NCBI GenBank assembly: GCA_944381575.1 | Contig: CALWLS010000005.1 | Location: 62,001 to 126,000, forward strand | From: an uncultured Lachnospiraceae bacterium | GTDB lineage: Bacteria; Bacillota; Clostridia; Lachnospirales; Lachnospiraceae | DNA length: 64,000 bases | Reading direction: 5' to 3' | Shown: one piece after another, positions 16,486 to 24,706 of the stretch | Position numbering within the stretch: the stretch's first letter is position 1 | How the letters are laid out: each line of letters starts with the position of its first letter | The notes under the pieces: generated by a model | Seen by the model: only the letters and a program-made list of their open reading frames with translations | Databases searched by the model: none | Told to the model about the DNA's origin: nothing | Position numbers and translations under genes: made by a program

Positions 16486-16899
16486 ATGGATAGTAAATAC
16501 ACTCACGCACGAACATGCGTATACAACATCAATTATCATATAGTATGGTGCGTAAAGTACCGCAGGAAAGTCCTTAAACCTGATATAGCCAACAGGTTAT
16601 ATGAACTCTTAAAGGCTATCGGCAATGAAAAGGGGTTTACTGTCGTAGATTGCAAAGTAGGTGAGAGCGACCATGTGCATTGTTTTGTATCTGCTCCGCC
16701 TAAGATATCAGTAACTCAGATAGTAAAGTATCTCAAAGGCATTTCGGGTAATACATTATTGAAAGAGTATCCTGACTTGCGTAAATATCTGTGGAAAGGG
16801 CAACTTTGGAATGGTTCATATTTTTGCGAGACGATAGGCTCTACGTCAGAAGAAAACATACTCAGATACATTGAAAGGCAAAAAAACTGCCAGCTATGA
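16486..16899 (+). CDS. tnpA: IS200/IS605 TnpA, HUH-Y1 transposase
   Basis: 137 residues from ATG 16486 (MDSKYTHARTCVYNINYHIV), preferred over the longer frame because family members start there. The HUH motif is DHVHCFVS near residue 66-73, and the catalytic tyrosine is in EENILRYIERQ near the C-terminus. It cuts and joins single-stranded IS ends. Overlaps tnpB by 4 nt. Confidence 0.92.
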   Translation: MDSKYTHARTCVYNINYHIVWCVKYRRKVLKPDIANRLYELLKAIGNEKGFTVVDCKVGESDHVHCFVSAPPKISVTQIVKYLKGISGNTLLKEYPDLRKYLWKGQLWNGSYFCETIGSTSEENILRYIERQKNCQL

Positions 16900-18032
16900 A
16901 TAAAGCAATTAAGTACAGAGTATATCCTACAACTGAACAATCTGTCATGTTTGCCAAGACCTTTGGCTGCTGTCGTAAGGTCTATAATCTTATGCTTTCC
17001 GATAAAATTGACAGCTACAAAGCTACGGGAAAATTTCCTACTGTTACGCCTGCCAAATATAAGGACGATTATCCTTATCTTAGGGAAGTGGATAGTCTTG
17101 CTCTTGCCAATAAGCAAATGGACTTACAGAAAGCGTTCCGCAATACATTTAGCAGATCCCGCAAAAAGAAAAATGGTTTTCCTAAATTCAAATCCGCAAA
17201 GCATAGCCGTAAGTCCTATACTACGAACAATCAACATGGGACAGTTGCCATTATAGACAACAAATATATCAAGCTTCCTAAGATTGGCAAAGTAAAAGCC
17301 GTCATCCATCGCATTCCTGATAGCGATTGGATTGTAAAATCAGCTACGGTATCACAGGAATCAGATGGCAAGTATTATATTTCTGTTCTCTTTGAGTTCG
17401 ACAATGCCATAAATCTTTATGTAGCAGATAAGACCAATGCTATCGGATTAGACTACGCTTCTAATGGCTTGTATGTGGACAGTAACGGTAACGTAGGAAC
17501 TAATCACAAGTATTACCGTGAGAGCCATGATAAACTTGCTAAAGTGCAGCGTAAGCTGTCACGTATGCAAGGCTCTAAGAAGTACGAGGTAAAGTCCAAC
17601 AATTATATAAAACAACTTCGCAAAGTGAATAAGATACATAGGCATATCGCTAATCAGCGTCTGGATAACCTGCATAAAATATCTACGAAGATAGCCAATT
17701 CGTATGATGTTGTTTGCGTGGAATCCTTAAACATGAGGTCTATGGCGAATCATGGGTTTGGTAACGGAAAAGCCACTCTCGACAATGGATATGGAATGTT
17801 TCTTTCAATGCTTGAATATAAGCTATCTGATAGGAATAAGTATCTCATCAAGGTAGATAAGTGGTTCCCGTCATCACAGATATGCCATTGCTGCGGAACA
17901 ATACATCCAGAAATGAAGGATTTAGATATTCGTAAAATGGTATGCGATTGTGGTCTTACGATGAATCGTGACCAGAATGCCGCTATCAATATCTTACGGG
18001 AGGGATTACGACTACTGACTGAAGTAGCCTAA
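16896..18032 (+). CDS. tnpB: TnpB RNA-guided nuclease (canonical, with zinc finger)
   Basis: 378 residues. RuvC residues: D in IGLDYAS (~185), E in VCVESLNM (~275), D in MNRDQNAAINI (~358). A zinc finger lies between the last two (ICHCCG and VCDCG). The N-terminus (IKYRVYPTTEQ) is the OrfB helix-turn-helix. It is expected to cut DNA next to TTGAT using a guide RNA made from the element's right end, which preserves the element at its donor site. Confidence 0.92.
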   Translation: MNKAIKYRVYPTTEQSVMFAKTFGCCRKVYNLMLSDKIDSYKATGKFPTVTPAKYKDDYPYLREVDSLALANKQMDLQKAFRNTFSRSRKKKNGFPKFKSAKHSRKSYTTNNQHGTVAIIDNKYIKLPKIGKVKAVIHRIPDSDWIVKSATVSQESDGKYYISVLFEFDNAINLYVADKTNAIGLDYASNGLYVDSNGNVGTNHKYYRESHDKLAKVQRKLSRMQGSKKYEVKSNNYIKQLRKVNKIHRHIANQRLDNLHKISTKIANSYDVVCVESLNMRSMANHGFGNGKATLDNGYGMFLSMLEYKLSDRNKYLIKVDKWFPSSQICHCCGTIHPEMKDLDIRKMVCDCGLTMNRDQNAAINILREGLRLLTEVA

Positions 18033-18192
18033 AACTAAATATTGCAGTAGGGATGGAATAGCCCAAACTCATACGCCTGTGGACACTGTGTAAGACGAGC
18101 CGTTACGTATCATCGTAGCCAGCGCAGTAGTGGTTGAAGCAGGAAACTCTGACTTCTATAAGTCGGAGTAGTTCACTCCGGATGAAATAAGC
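18033..18192 (+). ncRNA. predicted omega (re)RNA and guide of the IS200/IS605 element
   Basis: The 144 nt between tnpB and the right end carry several stem-loops, the last (CTCTGACTT/AAGTCGGAG) followed by TAGTTCAC. In characterised elements this region is the TnpB scaffold RNA, and the guide is the 16-20 nt just outside the element, here starting TCCGGATGAAATAAGC at 18177. Position-based prediction only. Confidence 0.5.
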
Positions 18193-18399
18193 GTACATAA
18201 ATGGATTCCGCTTACGGAGGAGAATATGCCAGATGTAGGGGACGATATCCTTTTAACAGTAGATGTTGGCGGACATGGAATAACAGGCAAGGGAATCCGC
18301 TATACAACAGACAATTGGCTAATGGACGGGCAGAAAATAACAGCTGATGCAATAAAGGCGTGGATGCCAATGCCGGAGCCATACGAGGAAAATGTATGA
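18177..18399 (+). pseudogene. DUF551-like gene, start codon removed by IS insertion
   Basis: The frame open from 18172 encodes PDEISVHKWIPLTEENMPD, then DDILLTVDVGG and WMPMPEPYEENV, matching DUF551-type small phage proteins. It has no start now; the TTG with AAGGAGG lies on the far side of the IS at 16340. Rejoined, it would be a 75-residue protein. Confidence 0.65.
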
Positions 18400-18439
18400 A
18401 TAAATACTACAAAAACAACTTGTATGGAGGGTGGAGCAA

Positions 18440-18847
18440 ATGACAGAACATAAAAGACTGACAACGAAAGAAAAATATCCTCATGGAGCAGAATGGGTAT
18501 CAAAGGATAAACTGACAGGAAAATATTGCCGTGGAGTATTTGAAGCTACAGCTTGTGTGGAAAAACTGGCAGAATACGAAAACGCTGAGGAAGAGGGAAG
18601 ATTGGTGGTGCTGCCGTGTAAGGTTGGAGATGTGCTTTATAAGCCAACAAGAAGTTTTGTCTCTGAATACAAAGTCAGATTTATAGAAGTTTCTTCTTGT
18701 AATTGCTTGTTTTTACACACGAGCGTTGTTAAAGGGATAAACGATTCAGGAGAAACGTTTAAGGAAGACGATATTGGCAAAACAGTCTTTCTCACCAAAG
18801 AAGAAGCCGAGAAAGCATTGAAGGAAATGGAGGAGAAATGCAAATAA
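18440..18847 (+). CDS. conserved phage protein
   Basis: 135 residues from ATG 18440 (GGAGGGTGGAG upstream). VEKLAEYENAEEEGRLVVLP, CKVGDVLYKP and IGKTVFLTKEEAEKALKEM are hallmark blocks of a family very common in Firmicutes phages, function unknown. Overlaps dut by 10 nt. Confidence 0.7.
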   Translation: MTEHKRLTTKEKYPHGAEWVSKDKLTGKYCRGVFEATACVEKLAEYENAEEEGRLVVLPCKVGDVLYKPTRSFVSEYKVRFIEVSSCNCLFLHTSVVKGINDSGETFKEDDIGKTVFLTKEEAEKALKEMEEKCK

Positions 18848-19275
18848 AAGTAAAACTGGATGAAGGTGCCAAAATGCCGACAAAAGCGCATGATGCCGAT
18901 GCAGGATACGATTTATATAGCCGTGAATCCGTGGATATAACTGAAAATTTCGGAGAGTATATCTTTGATACTGGCGTTCACATGGCTATACCAAAAGGGT
19001 ATGTGGGGCTGATAGCGGGTCGATCGGGCCTGAATTTTAAACAAAGTATTCAGTGTCCAGTATCCGTTGTGGATAGCGGTTATACCGGGCCTATAAAAGT
19101 TAAGCTTTACGGTTCAGAAATGCTCAACTCATATGAAATACCGGCAGAAATCCATAAAGGTGACCGAATCGCTCAGCTCTTAATTATGCCATTGGCAGAT
19201 GCGGAACTGATACAAGTAGAAGCGCTTGAAGATACAGACAGAGGAGACAAAGGTTTTGGCAGCAGTGGAAAATAA
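18838..19275 (+). CDS. dut: dUTP diphosphatase
   Basis: 145 residues with all five trimeric dUTPase motifs: DADAGYDLYS, GRSGLNF, VVDSGYTGPIKV, KGDRIAQLLI and DRGDKGFGSSGK. It hydrolyses dUTP to dUMP and diphosphate, keeping uracil out of phage DNA and feeding thymidylate synthesis. GGAGG precedes the ATG. Confidence 0.95.
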   Translation: MQIKVKLDEGAKMPTKAHDADAGYDLYSRESVDITENFGEYIFDTGVHMAIPKGYVGLIAGRSGLNFKQSIQCPVSVVDSGYTGPIKVKLYGSEMLNSYEIPAEIHKGDRIAQLLIMPLADAELIQVEALEDTDRGDKGFGSSGK

Positions 19276-19684
19276 ATGCCTTTTGCTTATGTCGATAAAG
19301 CCAAAATATGTGGAAAAGATTTTGTTGGGCGAGAAAAGATATGAGTTTAGGAAACGGTTTGATAAACGAAAATGTGATTTGATGCTCATATATAGCTCAT
19401 ATCCTGTGATGAAAATAGTAGCTATGGCGGAAATAACAAATCGCATAACAGAACAGCCATTGATACTTTGGTCTATAGCGCAAAATCAGGCAGGAATAAC
19501 TTTTGACGAATATAGAGCTTATTTTAGTGGCGGATCTATTGCAAGAGCTTATGAATTAGGCAAAGTTACAGTTTTCAAAGAACCGTTGGCACTTGCTGAA
19601 GTTGGAGTAAAGACTGCACCTCAATCTTTCTGCTATGTGCCTAAAAGTCAGGAAATTATCAATTTAATTAACTGCAAAATATAG
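19265..19684 (+). CDS. ASCH/PUA-like domain protein
   Basis: 139 residues from GTG 19265 (ATG 19289 is the alternative). LLLMSIKPKYVEKILLGEKR and YEFRKR open an ASCH-type fold, and VMKIVAMAEI continues it. ASCH proteins bind RNA or modified nucleotides. Overlaps dut by 11 nt. Confidence 0.65.
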   Translation: MENKCLLLMSIKPKYVEKILLGEKRYEFRKRFDKRKCDLMLIYSSYPVMKIVAMAEITNRITEQPLILWSIAQNQAGITFDEYRAYFSGGSIARAYELGKVTVFKEPLALAEVGVKTAPQSFCYVPKSQEIINLINCKI

Positions 19685-19732
19685 CATTGTATGTTCCCGC
19701 ATGGTATGATTTCCTTAACACGGAGGCGTATC

Positions 19733-20590
19733 ATGTGGGAAAATTCATTATTGGGACTATATAATCAGTTAATCGAAGAGGGTAAGCCTATTTGTCCAGT
19801 TGCACACAAATATATTACAGTGCATTATGGCCTGCTGCTGGATAAGGATGGAAATATTCTGGTTCGTTTTGCAGCGCCAAATGGCGTATCTGAGCTTGAC
19901 GCAGTGCCTTGTACTATTGAATCTGAAAGCAGGACAAGCAATATTGCACCTCATCTTTTGTCTGATAACCTAACTTATGTAGGAAACATGCCGGAATATC
20001 GTAAAAGGTATGATGCCTATTTAGAGCAGCTTGAAGATTATCTAAGCCATGTCCCTGATGATACATATGCAAGCGCGGTTTATAAATATGTTTCAAAGGG
20101 TACTATACTTAAAGACATAGAAGGTTTAAGAGATGATCAGACGCCGGGTATGAATGTTGTTTTTGCGGTCTACGAACATGGAGAGACCGCTGCCGATAGT
20201 AAGTGGACAGAATACTATCTTTCAACACTGCCGAAAAATGGACTATGTCTTGTGACTGGGAAGTCTGCACATATCCCTAAATCATATCCGTCATTTATCA
20301 GGAATACATATGATAAAGCAAAACTCTTTATTTCTCCAAAAGAGAAATCGCTTAGTGATAGGATATCGCCAAATATGGGTATAGGATATGAAACAGCACA
20401 GAATATCATTCATACATTGCAGTATCTTTTTTATGCAAAGTATGCAAATGAAAAGGCGGATGCCTTTTACCACATAGCCGATTATATTGATGGTAGATCT
20501 ACCGAGGAAGAACTCAGAAATTATATAAAAAAGAATTATCCAGAAAAAAATGTGGATAGATTTTTTGAAATATTGAATAGTGAAGAATAA
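19733..20590 (+). CDS. stand-alone Cas8c (Csd1)-like protein
   Basis: 285 residues from ATG 19733 (CACGGAGG upstream). The opening LLGLYNQLIEEG, the central DNLTYVGN and YLEQLEDYLSHVPDD, then GLCLVTGKSAHIPKSYP at about 170 and YETAQNIIHTLQYLF at about 225 follow the order of the N-terminal half of type I-C Cas8c (Csd1), whose family motif is CLVTG.xAPI.RLH. It is about half the usual length (~570), and no other cas gene or array is present. It may mimic or poison a host type I-C Cascade, or be repurposed. The homology is by eye. Confidence 0.6.
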   Translation: MWENSLLGLYNQLIEEGKPICPVAHKYITVHYGLLLDKDGNILVRFAAPNGVSELDAVPCTIESESRTSNIAPHLLSDNLTYVGNMPEYRKRYDAYLEQLEDYLSHVPDDTYASAVYKYVSKGTILKDIEGLRDDQTPGMNVVFAVYEHGETAADSKWTEYYLSTLPKNGLCLVTGKSAHIPKSYPSFIRNTYDKAKLFISPKEKSLSDRISPNMGIGYETAQNIIHTLQYLFYAKYANEKADAFYHIADYIDGRSTEEELRNYIKKNYPEKNVDRFFEILNSEE

Positions 20591-20668
20591 AAATCTTCAA
20601 AATTGCAGACCACTTGAGTTACTGAAAAATACATCAGTTAACGTGGAGTTTGATAACGGAAAATCAGT

Positions 20669-21388
20669 ATGGGGAAGCGTACGAAAATAAAACCGGGTGA
20701 TGTTTTTGGAAATCTGGAAGTAATTGAAAATATTGGATATCGTAAATATGGCCAAAGAAACATGACATTTTGGAAATGCCGATGTTTGAGGTGCGGAAAT
20801 ATAATTGATGTTCCAAATAATAATCTCGGAACAGTGCAAAAGGATTGTGGATGCGGTCGGCATAGGCCGAGAAAACCGATATCTGTAGGAGATCAGTTTG
20901 GTCGTCTTACCGTTGTGGAAGAAGGCGTGCTTGTGCCAGGAAGAGGCTATAAATATTTATGCGAATGTTCATGTAAAAGGCATAAACGATTGTATGTGCG
21001 AGGAGATATGCTGCGTAGCGGGGAAGTGAGAAGCTGCGGATGTATCCATGATGAGTTATTCCAAAAAAATAACAATAAAGGGAAAAATTCAAGGATGCAG
21101 GATACGTGTTTGAAGATTCTCAATGATAAGCCTCAAAGCAACAACGTATCTGGGATTCGAGGCGTGTCGTGGCATAAAGCAACACGTAAATGGTATGCGC
21201 GTATTACATATCAAAAGATTAATTATTCTTTAGGATATTATGATGAAATAGAGGATGCGGCAGAAGCACGAAAGATTGCAGAAAATAACCTGTATAAGGA
21301 TTTCAGGGAATGGTATGCAGAGCGCTATCCTGATAAATGGAAGAAAATGCAAGAGAAATTGTTCCCACAAAAAATAAACGCATCCTAA
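20669..21388 (+). CDS. AP2-domain DNA-binding protein
   Basis: 239 residues. Two N-terminal cysteine-rich repeats (KPGDVFGNLEVIE with CRCLRCG, and SVGDQFGRLTVVE with CECSC and SCGC) are followed at about residues 160-205 by NVSGIRGVSWHKATRKWYAR and NYSLGYYDEIEDAAEAR, an AP2 DNA-binding domain. This architecture is typical of phage homing-endonuclease relatives, but no HNH is visible here. Last gene of the rightward early operon. Confidence 0.75.
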   Translation: MGKRTKIKPGDVFGNLEVIENIGYRKYGQRNMTFWKCRCLRCGNIIDVPNNNLGTVQKDCGCGRHRPRKPISVGDQFGRLTVVEEGVLVPGRGYKYLCECSCKRHKRLYVRGDMLRSGEVRSCGCIHDELFQKNNNKGKNSRMQDTCLKILNDKPQSNNVSGIRGVSWHKATRKWYARITYQKINYSLGYYDEIEDAAEARKIAENNLYKDFREWYAERYPDKWKKMQEKLFPQKINAS

Positions 21389-21438
21389 AAAGTAGCCCCC
21401 TATATGCTGAAATCCTATGGTGAAAAGCCATATAAAAA

Positions 21439-21477
21439 GCCTCGGAAATCCTGTTGGAAATCTGAGGCTGATTTTTT
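21439..21477 (+). terminator. rho-independent terminator of the early operon
   Basis: GCCTCGGA pairs with TCTGAGGC (one G-T pair) around an imperfect internal stem, followed by a T run at 21472-21477. Confidence 0.7.
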
Positions 21478-21887
21478 GCAAATTTGAAATTTTTTTTCGT
21501 CAGAATTTAAATCGAGTTGAAAAATGACCCCCCCCCCGGGTATGGATTTTCTGCTGTGAAAAACCGTTTTGGAATGCTCCGATTTTTCGTAAAAAATCTT
21601 TGGCTGATTTTCTTTAAATCCTGATTTGGATTGCACTATGCCCTGTAACGCTCTACGTTAGCCATAAAACGCAAGTAATGCGCTGAATGGATAACTTACC
21701 GCCTAAAAATTAGATCGCATTTACGACCGTTTCAAAGCGTTTAAACGGCATGTATGAAATATAGATTTTTTATGGTGCAGTTAATATAAAATGGCATACT
21801 ATCATTTTATTATATCATAATTTAACGGTTTCAGGCCGTTTTTTTATTTTGACAATGCGAAAAAGCCCGGAGCATTCCGGGCAAATA
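21478..21887. other. non-coding gap between convergent operons, with C10 tract
   Basis: No convincing gene on either strand. It contains a run of ten C (21528-21537), a hairpin AACGG/CCGTT followed by seven T near 21825-21850 (rightward terminator), and GCCCGGA/TCCGGGC at 21865-21881, which ends the leftward operon with a T run on the minus strand. Confidence 0.6.
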
Positions 21888-22052
21888 TTAAATATCTGCG
21901 ATCATTTCGAGGCACCTATATAGCGTGCTGCTTTTTCCGATCTTCTCAAGATCGGCCAAAAGTTGCATTATGTCATTATCTGCCGTGTCGCTGTAGTCGT
22001 TATAGTCCATATCAGCGACCATATTATATAATGCTGTAGCTATTTCTAACAT
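21888..22052 (-). CDS. small acidic protein, last gene of leftward operon
   Basis: 54 residues (MLEIATALYNMVADMDYNDY at the start), unrecognised. GGAGG lies 8 nt before the ATG. Followed by a GC-rich hairpin terminator. Confidence 0.6.
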   Translation of the reverse strand: MLEIATALYNMVADMDYNDYSDTADNDIMQLLADLEKIGKSSTLYRCLEMIADI

Positions 22053-22107
22053 TTTTCATTCCTCCGATTATGTTTTAATCCCGGCGCAATGCCGGGAAAG
22101 TGAATTG

Positions 22108-22278
22108 TTATTTTTCTGCTAATCTATCAATTAACCACTCAACAGGCATGCCGTTGTTAATTGTTTCTAACTGGTCAAACAATTTCACGGCCATTTCAAG
22201 GCTTTCTTGTTTTTCATAGCCCTTTTTCTGGATCAGTTTTCCGGCTTTTAAAACATTGTTATATGTTTTTCTTTTCAT
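22108..22278 (-). CDS. small hypothetical protein
   Basis: 56 residues (opening MKRKTYNNVLKAGKLIQKKG), with a purine-rich ribosome site. Separated from its downstream neighbour by a CCCGGC/GCCGGG hairpin. Function unknown. Confidence 0.55.
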   Translation of the reverse strand: MKRKTYNNVLKAGKLIQKKGYEKQESLEMAVKLFDQLETINNGMPVEWLIDRLAEK

Positions 22279-22363
22279 TTCTCACTTTCTCCCCTTCTCC
22301 CTGGGGGCTGGGAAATAAAAAGCGCCGGGACGAGTTGAACGCCCCGCAATGGCTCCGGCGTGC

Positions 22364-22567
22364 TTATTTTTCGATGATTTCAAAACAGCTGCTGATCTCA
22401 TCCAGGCTATGACAGCATTCGCCGCCCGGATAGCGATATATAGCCATATAATCCCCGCCGCCTAATGGCTGCATATCGTATAATGTGGCATTATAGCCGC
22501 CGTTTCCCTTGATTTTATACGGGTATCCGTCTTTTGTCATTTTCTTAATTAGATCGGTTTTGCTCAT
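22364..22567 (-). CDS. small hypothetical protein
   Basis: 67 residues from the ATG at 22567 (GGAGG 8 nt upstream; an ATG 15 nt earlier overlaps the ribosome site). MSKTDLIKKM, then YKIKGNGGYNATLYDM and YRYPGGECCHSLDE. Unrecognised. Confidence 0.6.
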   Translation of the reverse strand: MSKTDLIKKMTKDGYPYKIKGNGGYNATLYDMQPLGGGDYMAIYRYPGGECCHSLDEISSCFEIIEK

Positions 22568-22654
22568 GTTTTCATCCTCCATTTTTTAAAATATCCGGCT
22601 TTTGCCGGTAAAAGGCAGCCGGGGCGATGCTCCCCGGTCCGCTGGCCTGCCTGA

Positions 22655-22999
22655 TTATTTATAATTTTCCGGTTTTGTAACCGGATCATAACCAATATAA
22701 AATTCTGCGTTGTTTGCGCCGTTGTTCTTTTGCCGAGCCTTTTCTGTGATCTCACAATATCCGATAACTTTATGATTGCGCCAGATTGCAAACTTTTTTA
22801 CCGGTTCCCGGTCATTAATGATTATAAAATGCTTATTTTCAAAAAATAGCGTTGTTCCATATCCCGGAAGAAAAGCGGCTTTTATACGCTTGTCAAAAGT
22901 TGCCGTTGTTTTGTAGTCGTTCCCGATTCTGTCCCATTCGGATTTTTTCAGGATATGCAATTCTTTAAAAATTTCATCGTTTAATTTTATGGTAGTCAT
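22655..22999 (-). CDS. hypothetical protein
   Basis: 114 residues, beta-rich in appearance (KHFIIINDREPVKKFAIWRN). A member of the leftward operon, flanked by GC-rich intergenic hairpins on both sides. Unrecognised. Confidence 0.6.
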   Translation of the reverse strand: MTTIKLNDEIFKELHILKKSEWDRIGNDYKTTATFDKRIKAAFLPGYGTTLFFENKHFIIINDREPVKKFAIWRNHKVIGYCEITEKARQKNNGANNAEFYIGYDPVTKPENYK

Positions 23000-23084
23000 T
23001 TTTAAAACCTCTCTTTTCTTTTATTTCCCGTTTCCAGGATGAAAACCGCCGCCGGGAGTCGAACCCGGCCGGAGCCGTGGGCGG

Positions 23085-23357
23085 TTAAGCAAGTGCTAAT
23101 CTTGCGGTATTGTAAATATATAACCTATTAAAACTGTGATGTTTCCAGTCGCCATTATTTGCGACCGTATTATAAATATTTGGGTATTTCATTTTTACAA
23201 TTGTTAAGCAGTCGTTTAAATATTCATCGGATGCTTCCAGGCAGTTTATAGCATTTTCAATTTCTGCCTTTCGGCTATTCCAGTAAATGCCTTCTATACG
23301 GCATTTCTTTTCTTCCTGCAATTCATTAAATTTTTTCATCAAATCGGCTTTTGTCAT
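23085..23357 (-). CDS. hypothetical helical protein
   Basis: 90 residues from the ATG at 23357, which has GGAGG upstream. MTKADLMKKFNELQEEKKCR resembles the start of other proteins in this operon (KTDLIKKM). An IR with a T-arm-like loop follows at 23040-23080. Function unknown. Confidence 0.6.
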   Translation of the reverse strand: MTKADLMKKFNELQEEKKCRIEGIYWNSRKAEIENAINCLEASDEYLNDCLTIVKMKYPNIYNTVANNGDWKHHSFNRLYIYNTARLALA

Positions 23358-23361
23358 TTTT

Positions 23362-23646
23362 TTATTTCCTCCCTTTGTTTTTCCAGATACATCCGGAATA
23401 TAAATTCTTGCTATATGATCCGGCGCAATCATTGCGGAAACAACTACAATTTTTACACATGTCATCAACTCCCGGCTTGCTGTCGTCCTCTAAAATTTCG
23501 ATTGATGTGCATTTTTGTAGATTGTCGGAAACAATTCCGATATTAAAAATTTTTCCGATGTAGTAGGATCTTGCTTCCTCTGGCGTGGCGTTCATTCTTG
23601 TGTAACTGTGATCTCCGTTTTCGTAATTGATTTTTAATGTTAACAT
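23362..23646 (-). CDS. hypothetical protein with cysteine cluster
   Basis: 94 residues. The N-terminal half is beta-rich (MLTLKINYENGDHSYTRMNA), and the C-terminal CKNCSCFRNDC and SGCIW form a compact cysteine cluster, possibly zinc-binding. Only 4 nt from the next gene. Confidence 0.6.
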   Translation of the reverse strand: MLTLKINYENGDHSYTRMNATPEEARSYYIGKIFNIGIVSDNLQKCTSIEILEDDSKPGVDDMCKNCSCFRNDCAGSYSKNLYSGCIWKNKGRK

Positions 23647-23733
23647 TTTGCTTTACCTTTGCTATAATATATAGCATCCTTTCTAATTTTTTAGTTGGGT
23701 GCCGCTGGTTCAGTTTCTCAGGCCGTCCAGCGG

Positions 23734-24048
23734 CTATTTTACTATGCTGCTTTCGTTCTTTTTTTCGCATTCCTCTTTCATCATATTAATAAAGTTTTGA
23801 TTGTATTCATTTTCCAACGCCGTTTCAAGAAGTGGTATAAATCTTTTAATTTCTTCGATTGCGTCTTTCCTTCTCGAAACAAAAACAATTTTTAATCCGC
23901 TTGTTATTTCGGTGACGTCCCAACCATTGCCGCTTTTACAAATACCGAAGGCAAATCCTTTAACAGAGAAAGAATATCCTTCTTTTTCTTTAAAAACGAT
24001 TTTCCCATTTTCTTTTACTGTGATTAAATACTTTGATTTTTTAAACAT
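23734..24048 (-). CDS. hypothetical protein
   Basis: 104 residues. KKSKYLITVKENGKIVFKEK and then a helical tail. The gap downstream holds a hairpin CCGCTGG/CCAGCGG near 23700-23735. Unrecognised. Confidence 0.6.
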   Translation of the reverse strand: MFKKSKYLITVKENGKIVFKEKEGYSFSVKGFAFGICKSGNGWDVTEITSGLKIVFVSRRKDAIEEIKRFIPLLETALENEYNQNFINMMKEECEKKNESSIVK

Positions 24049-24150
24049 GTGTTTTTCCTCTTTTCTTTAGTTTCTCCCGTCTGCATTTTTCAGGGCTTCG
24101 GACCTGCGGCCATGTGGCCGGCTGCATTAGAGCGCCGGAACGTGTCCGGC

Positions 24151-24444
24151 TTAATAGTTTAAATCCCATTCAATGTTTTTATCGTAATCTCTGATTAACT
24201 GCTTTATGGCGTTTTCTCCGGTTATAGCTTTCACGGTAGTCTCAACCTTTTCCCCGGTTTTTTTGTCGATTCCGGAAAATCTATAATAATTGTATCTCTG
24301 CCCCCTGACTCCGGAATTTTTCATCCTTCCTTCCGGAATCAGTACGATGATAGATTTTTCTATCGTGTCATATGTTCCCGGAACTGTTTTGCAGTCCGCA
24401 TAATGTTTTTTATACTGGCTGTATTTCATTCTATATTCTGTCAT
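24151..24444 (-). CDS. first gene of leftward operon, hypothetical
   Basis: 97 residues (MTEYRMKYSQYKKHYADCKT). It is nearest the divergent control region and so is probably the first gene transcribed from the leftward promoter at about 24500-24527. Function unknown. Confidence 0.6.
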   Translation of the reverse strand: MTEYRMKYSQYKKHYADCKTVPGTYDTIEKSIIVLIPEGRMKNSGVRGQRYNYYRFSGIDKKTGEKVETTVKAITGENAIKQLIRDYDKNIEWDLNY

Positions 24445-24499
24445 CTTTCTACCTCCTGCCGCGTGGCTTTGTTTTTGTGTTTTCCTTTGTTGTGATTAC

Positions 24500-24527
24500 A
24501 TTATACCATATCTAAGGCACAAAACAA
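24500..24527 (-). promoter_or_regulatory. leftward promoter with RHH operator
   Basis: On the minus strand TATAAT (24505-24500) and TTGTTT (24527-24522) are 16 bp apart. The operator copy AAGGCACAAAA (24514-24524) occupies the spacer and touches the -35. Confidence 0.6.
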
Positions 24528-24548
24528 TATGTAATAATAAACAAATAT

Positions 24549-24597
24549 AAGGCACTCAAAATATGACAAACTTGTGCAATATGTATAAGGCACAAAA
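24549..24597 (+). promoter_or_regulatory. additional operator copies
   Basis: A variant AAGGCACTCAAA at 24549-24560 and a perfect AAGGCACAAAA at 24587-24597, with an inverted half (TTGTGC) near 24572-24577, lie between the divergent promoters. Confidence 0.65.
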
Positions 24598-24646
24598 CAA
24601 TAAAATAAACCTGTACTATATATAATAAGGAAGAAAATAAAAACGC

Positions 24647-24675
24647 TTGACTATAAGGCACAAAAGAAATATAAT
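24647..24675 (+). promoter_or_regulatory. rightward promoter of the RHH gene with operator in spacer
   Basis: TTGACT (24647-24652), 17-bp spacer, TATAAT (24670-24675). AAGGCACAAAA (24655-24665) lies inside the spacer, so a bound protein would block RNA polymerase. Confidence 0.8.
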
Positions 24676-24706
24676 ATAGAAAACAAGAAGAAAGGAGTGC
24701 TGAAAA

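Larger units (their letters stand above)
16345..18176 (+). mobile_element. IS200/IS605-family element (tnpA + tnpB)
   Basis: Left end with a 10-bp hairpin (16365-16374 with 16377-16386), tnpA, tnpB and a right-end hairpin just before TAGTTCAC (ends 18176). It lies immediately after TTGAT (16340-16344), the target/TAM sequence known for ISDra2-like elements. Joining 16344 to 18177 rebuilds a gene that starts TTG with AAGGAGG upstream, which supports both boundaries. Such elements move as single strands without target duplication. Confidence 0.85.

Noticed and set aside
20580-20690. 36-residue ORF (GTG start) between the Cas8c-like and AP2 genes
   Set aside because: Overlaps both neighbours and has no convincing ribosome site; could be a remnant.
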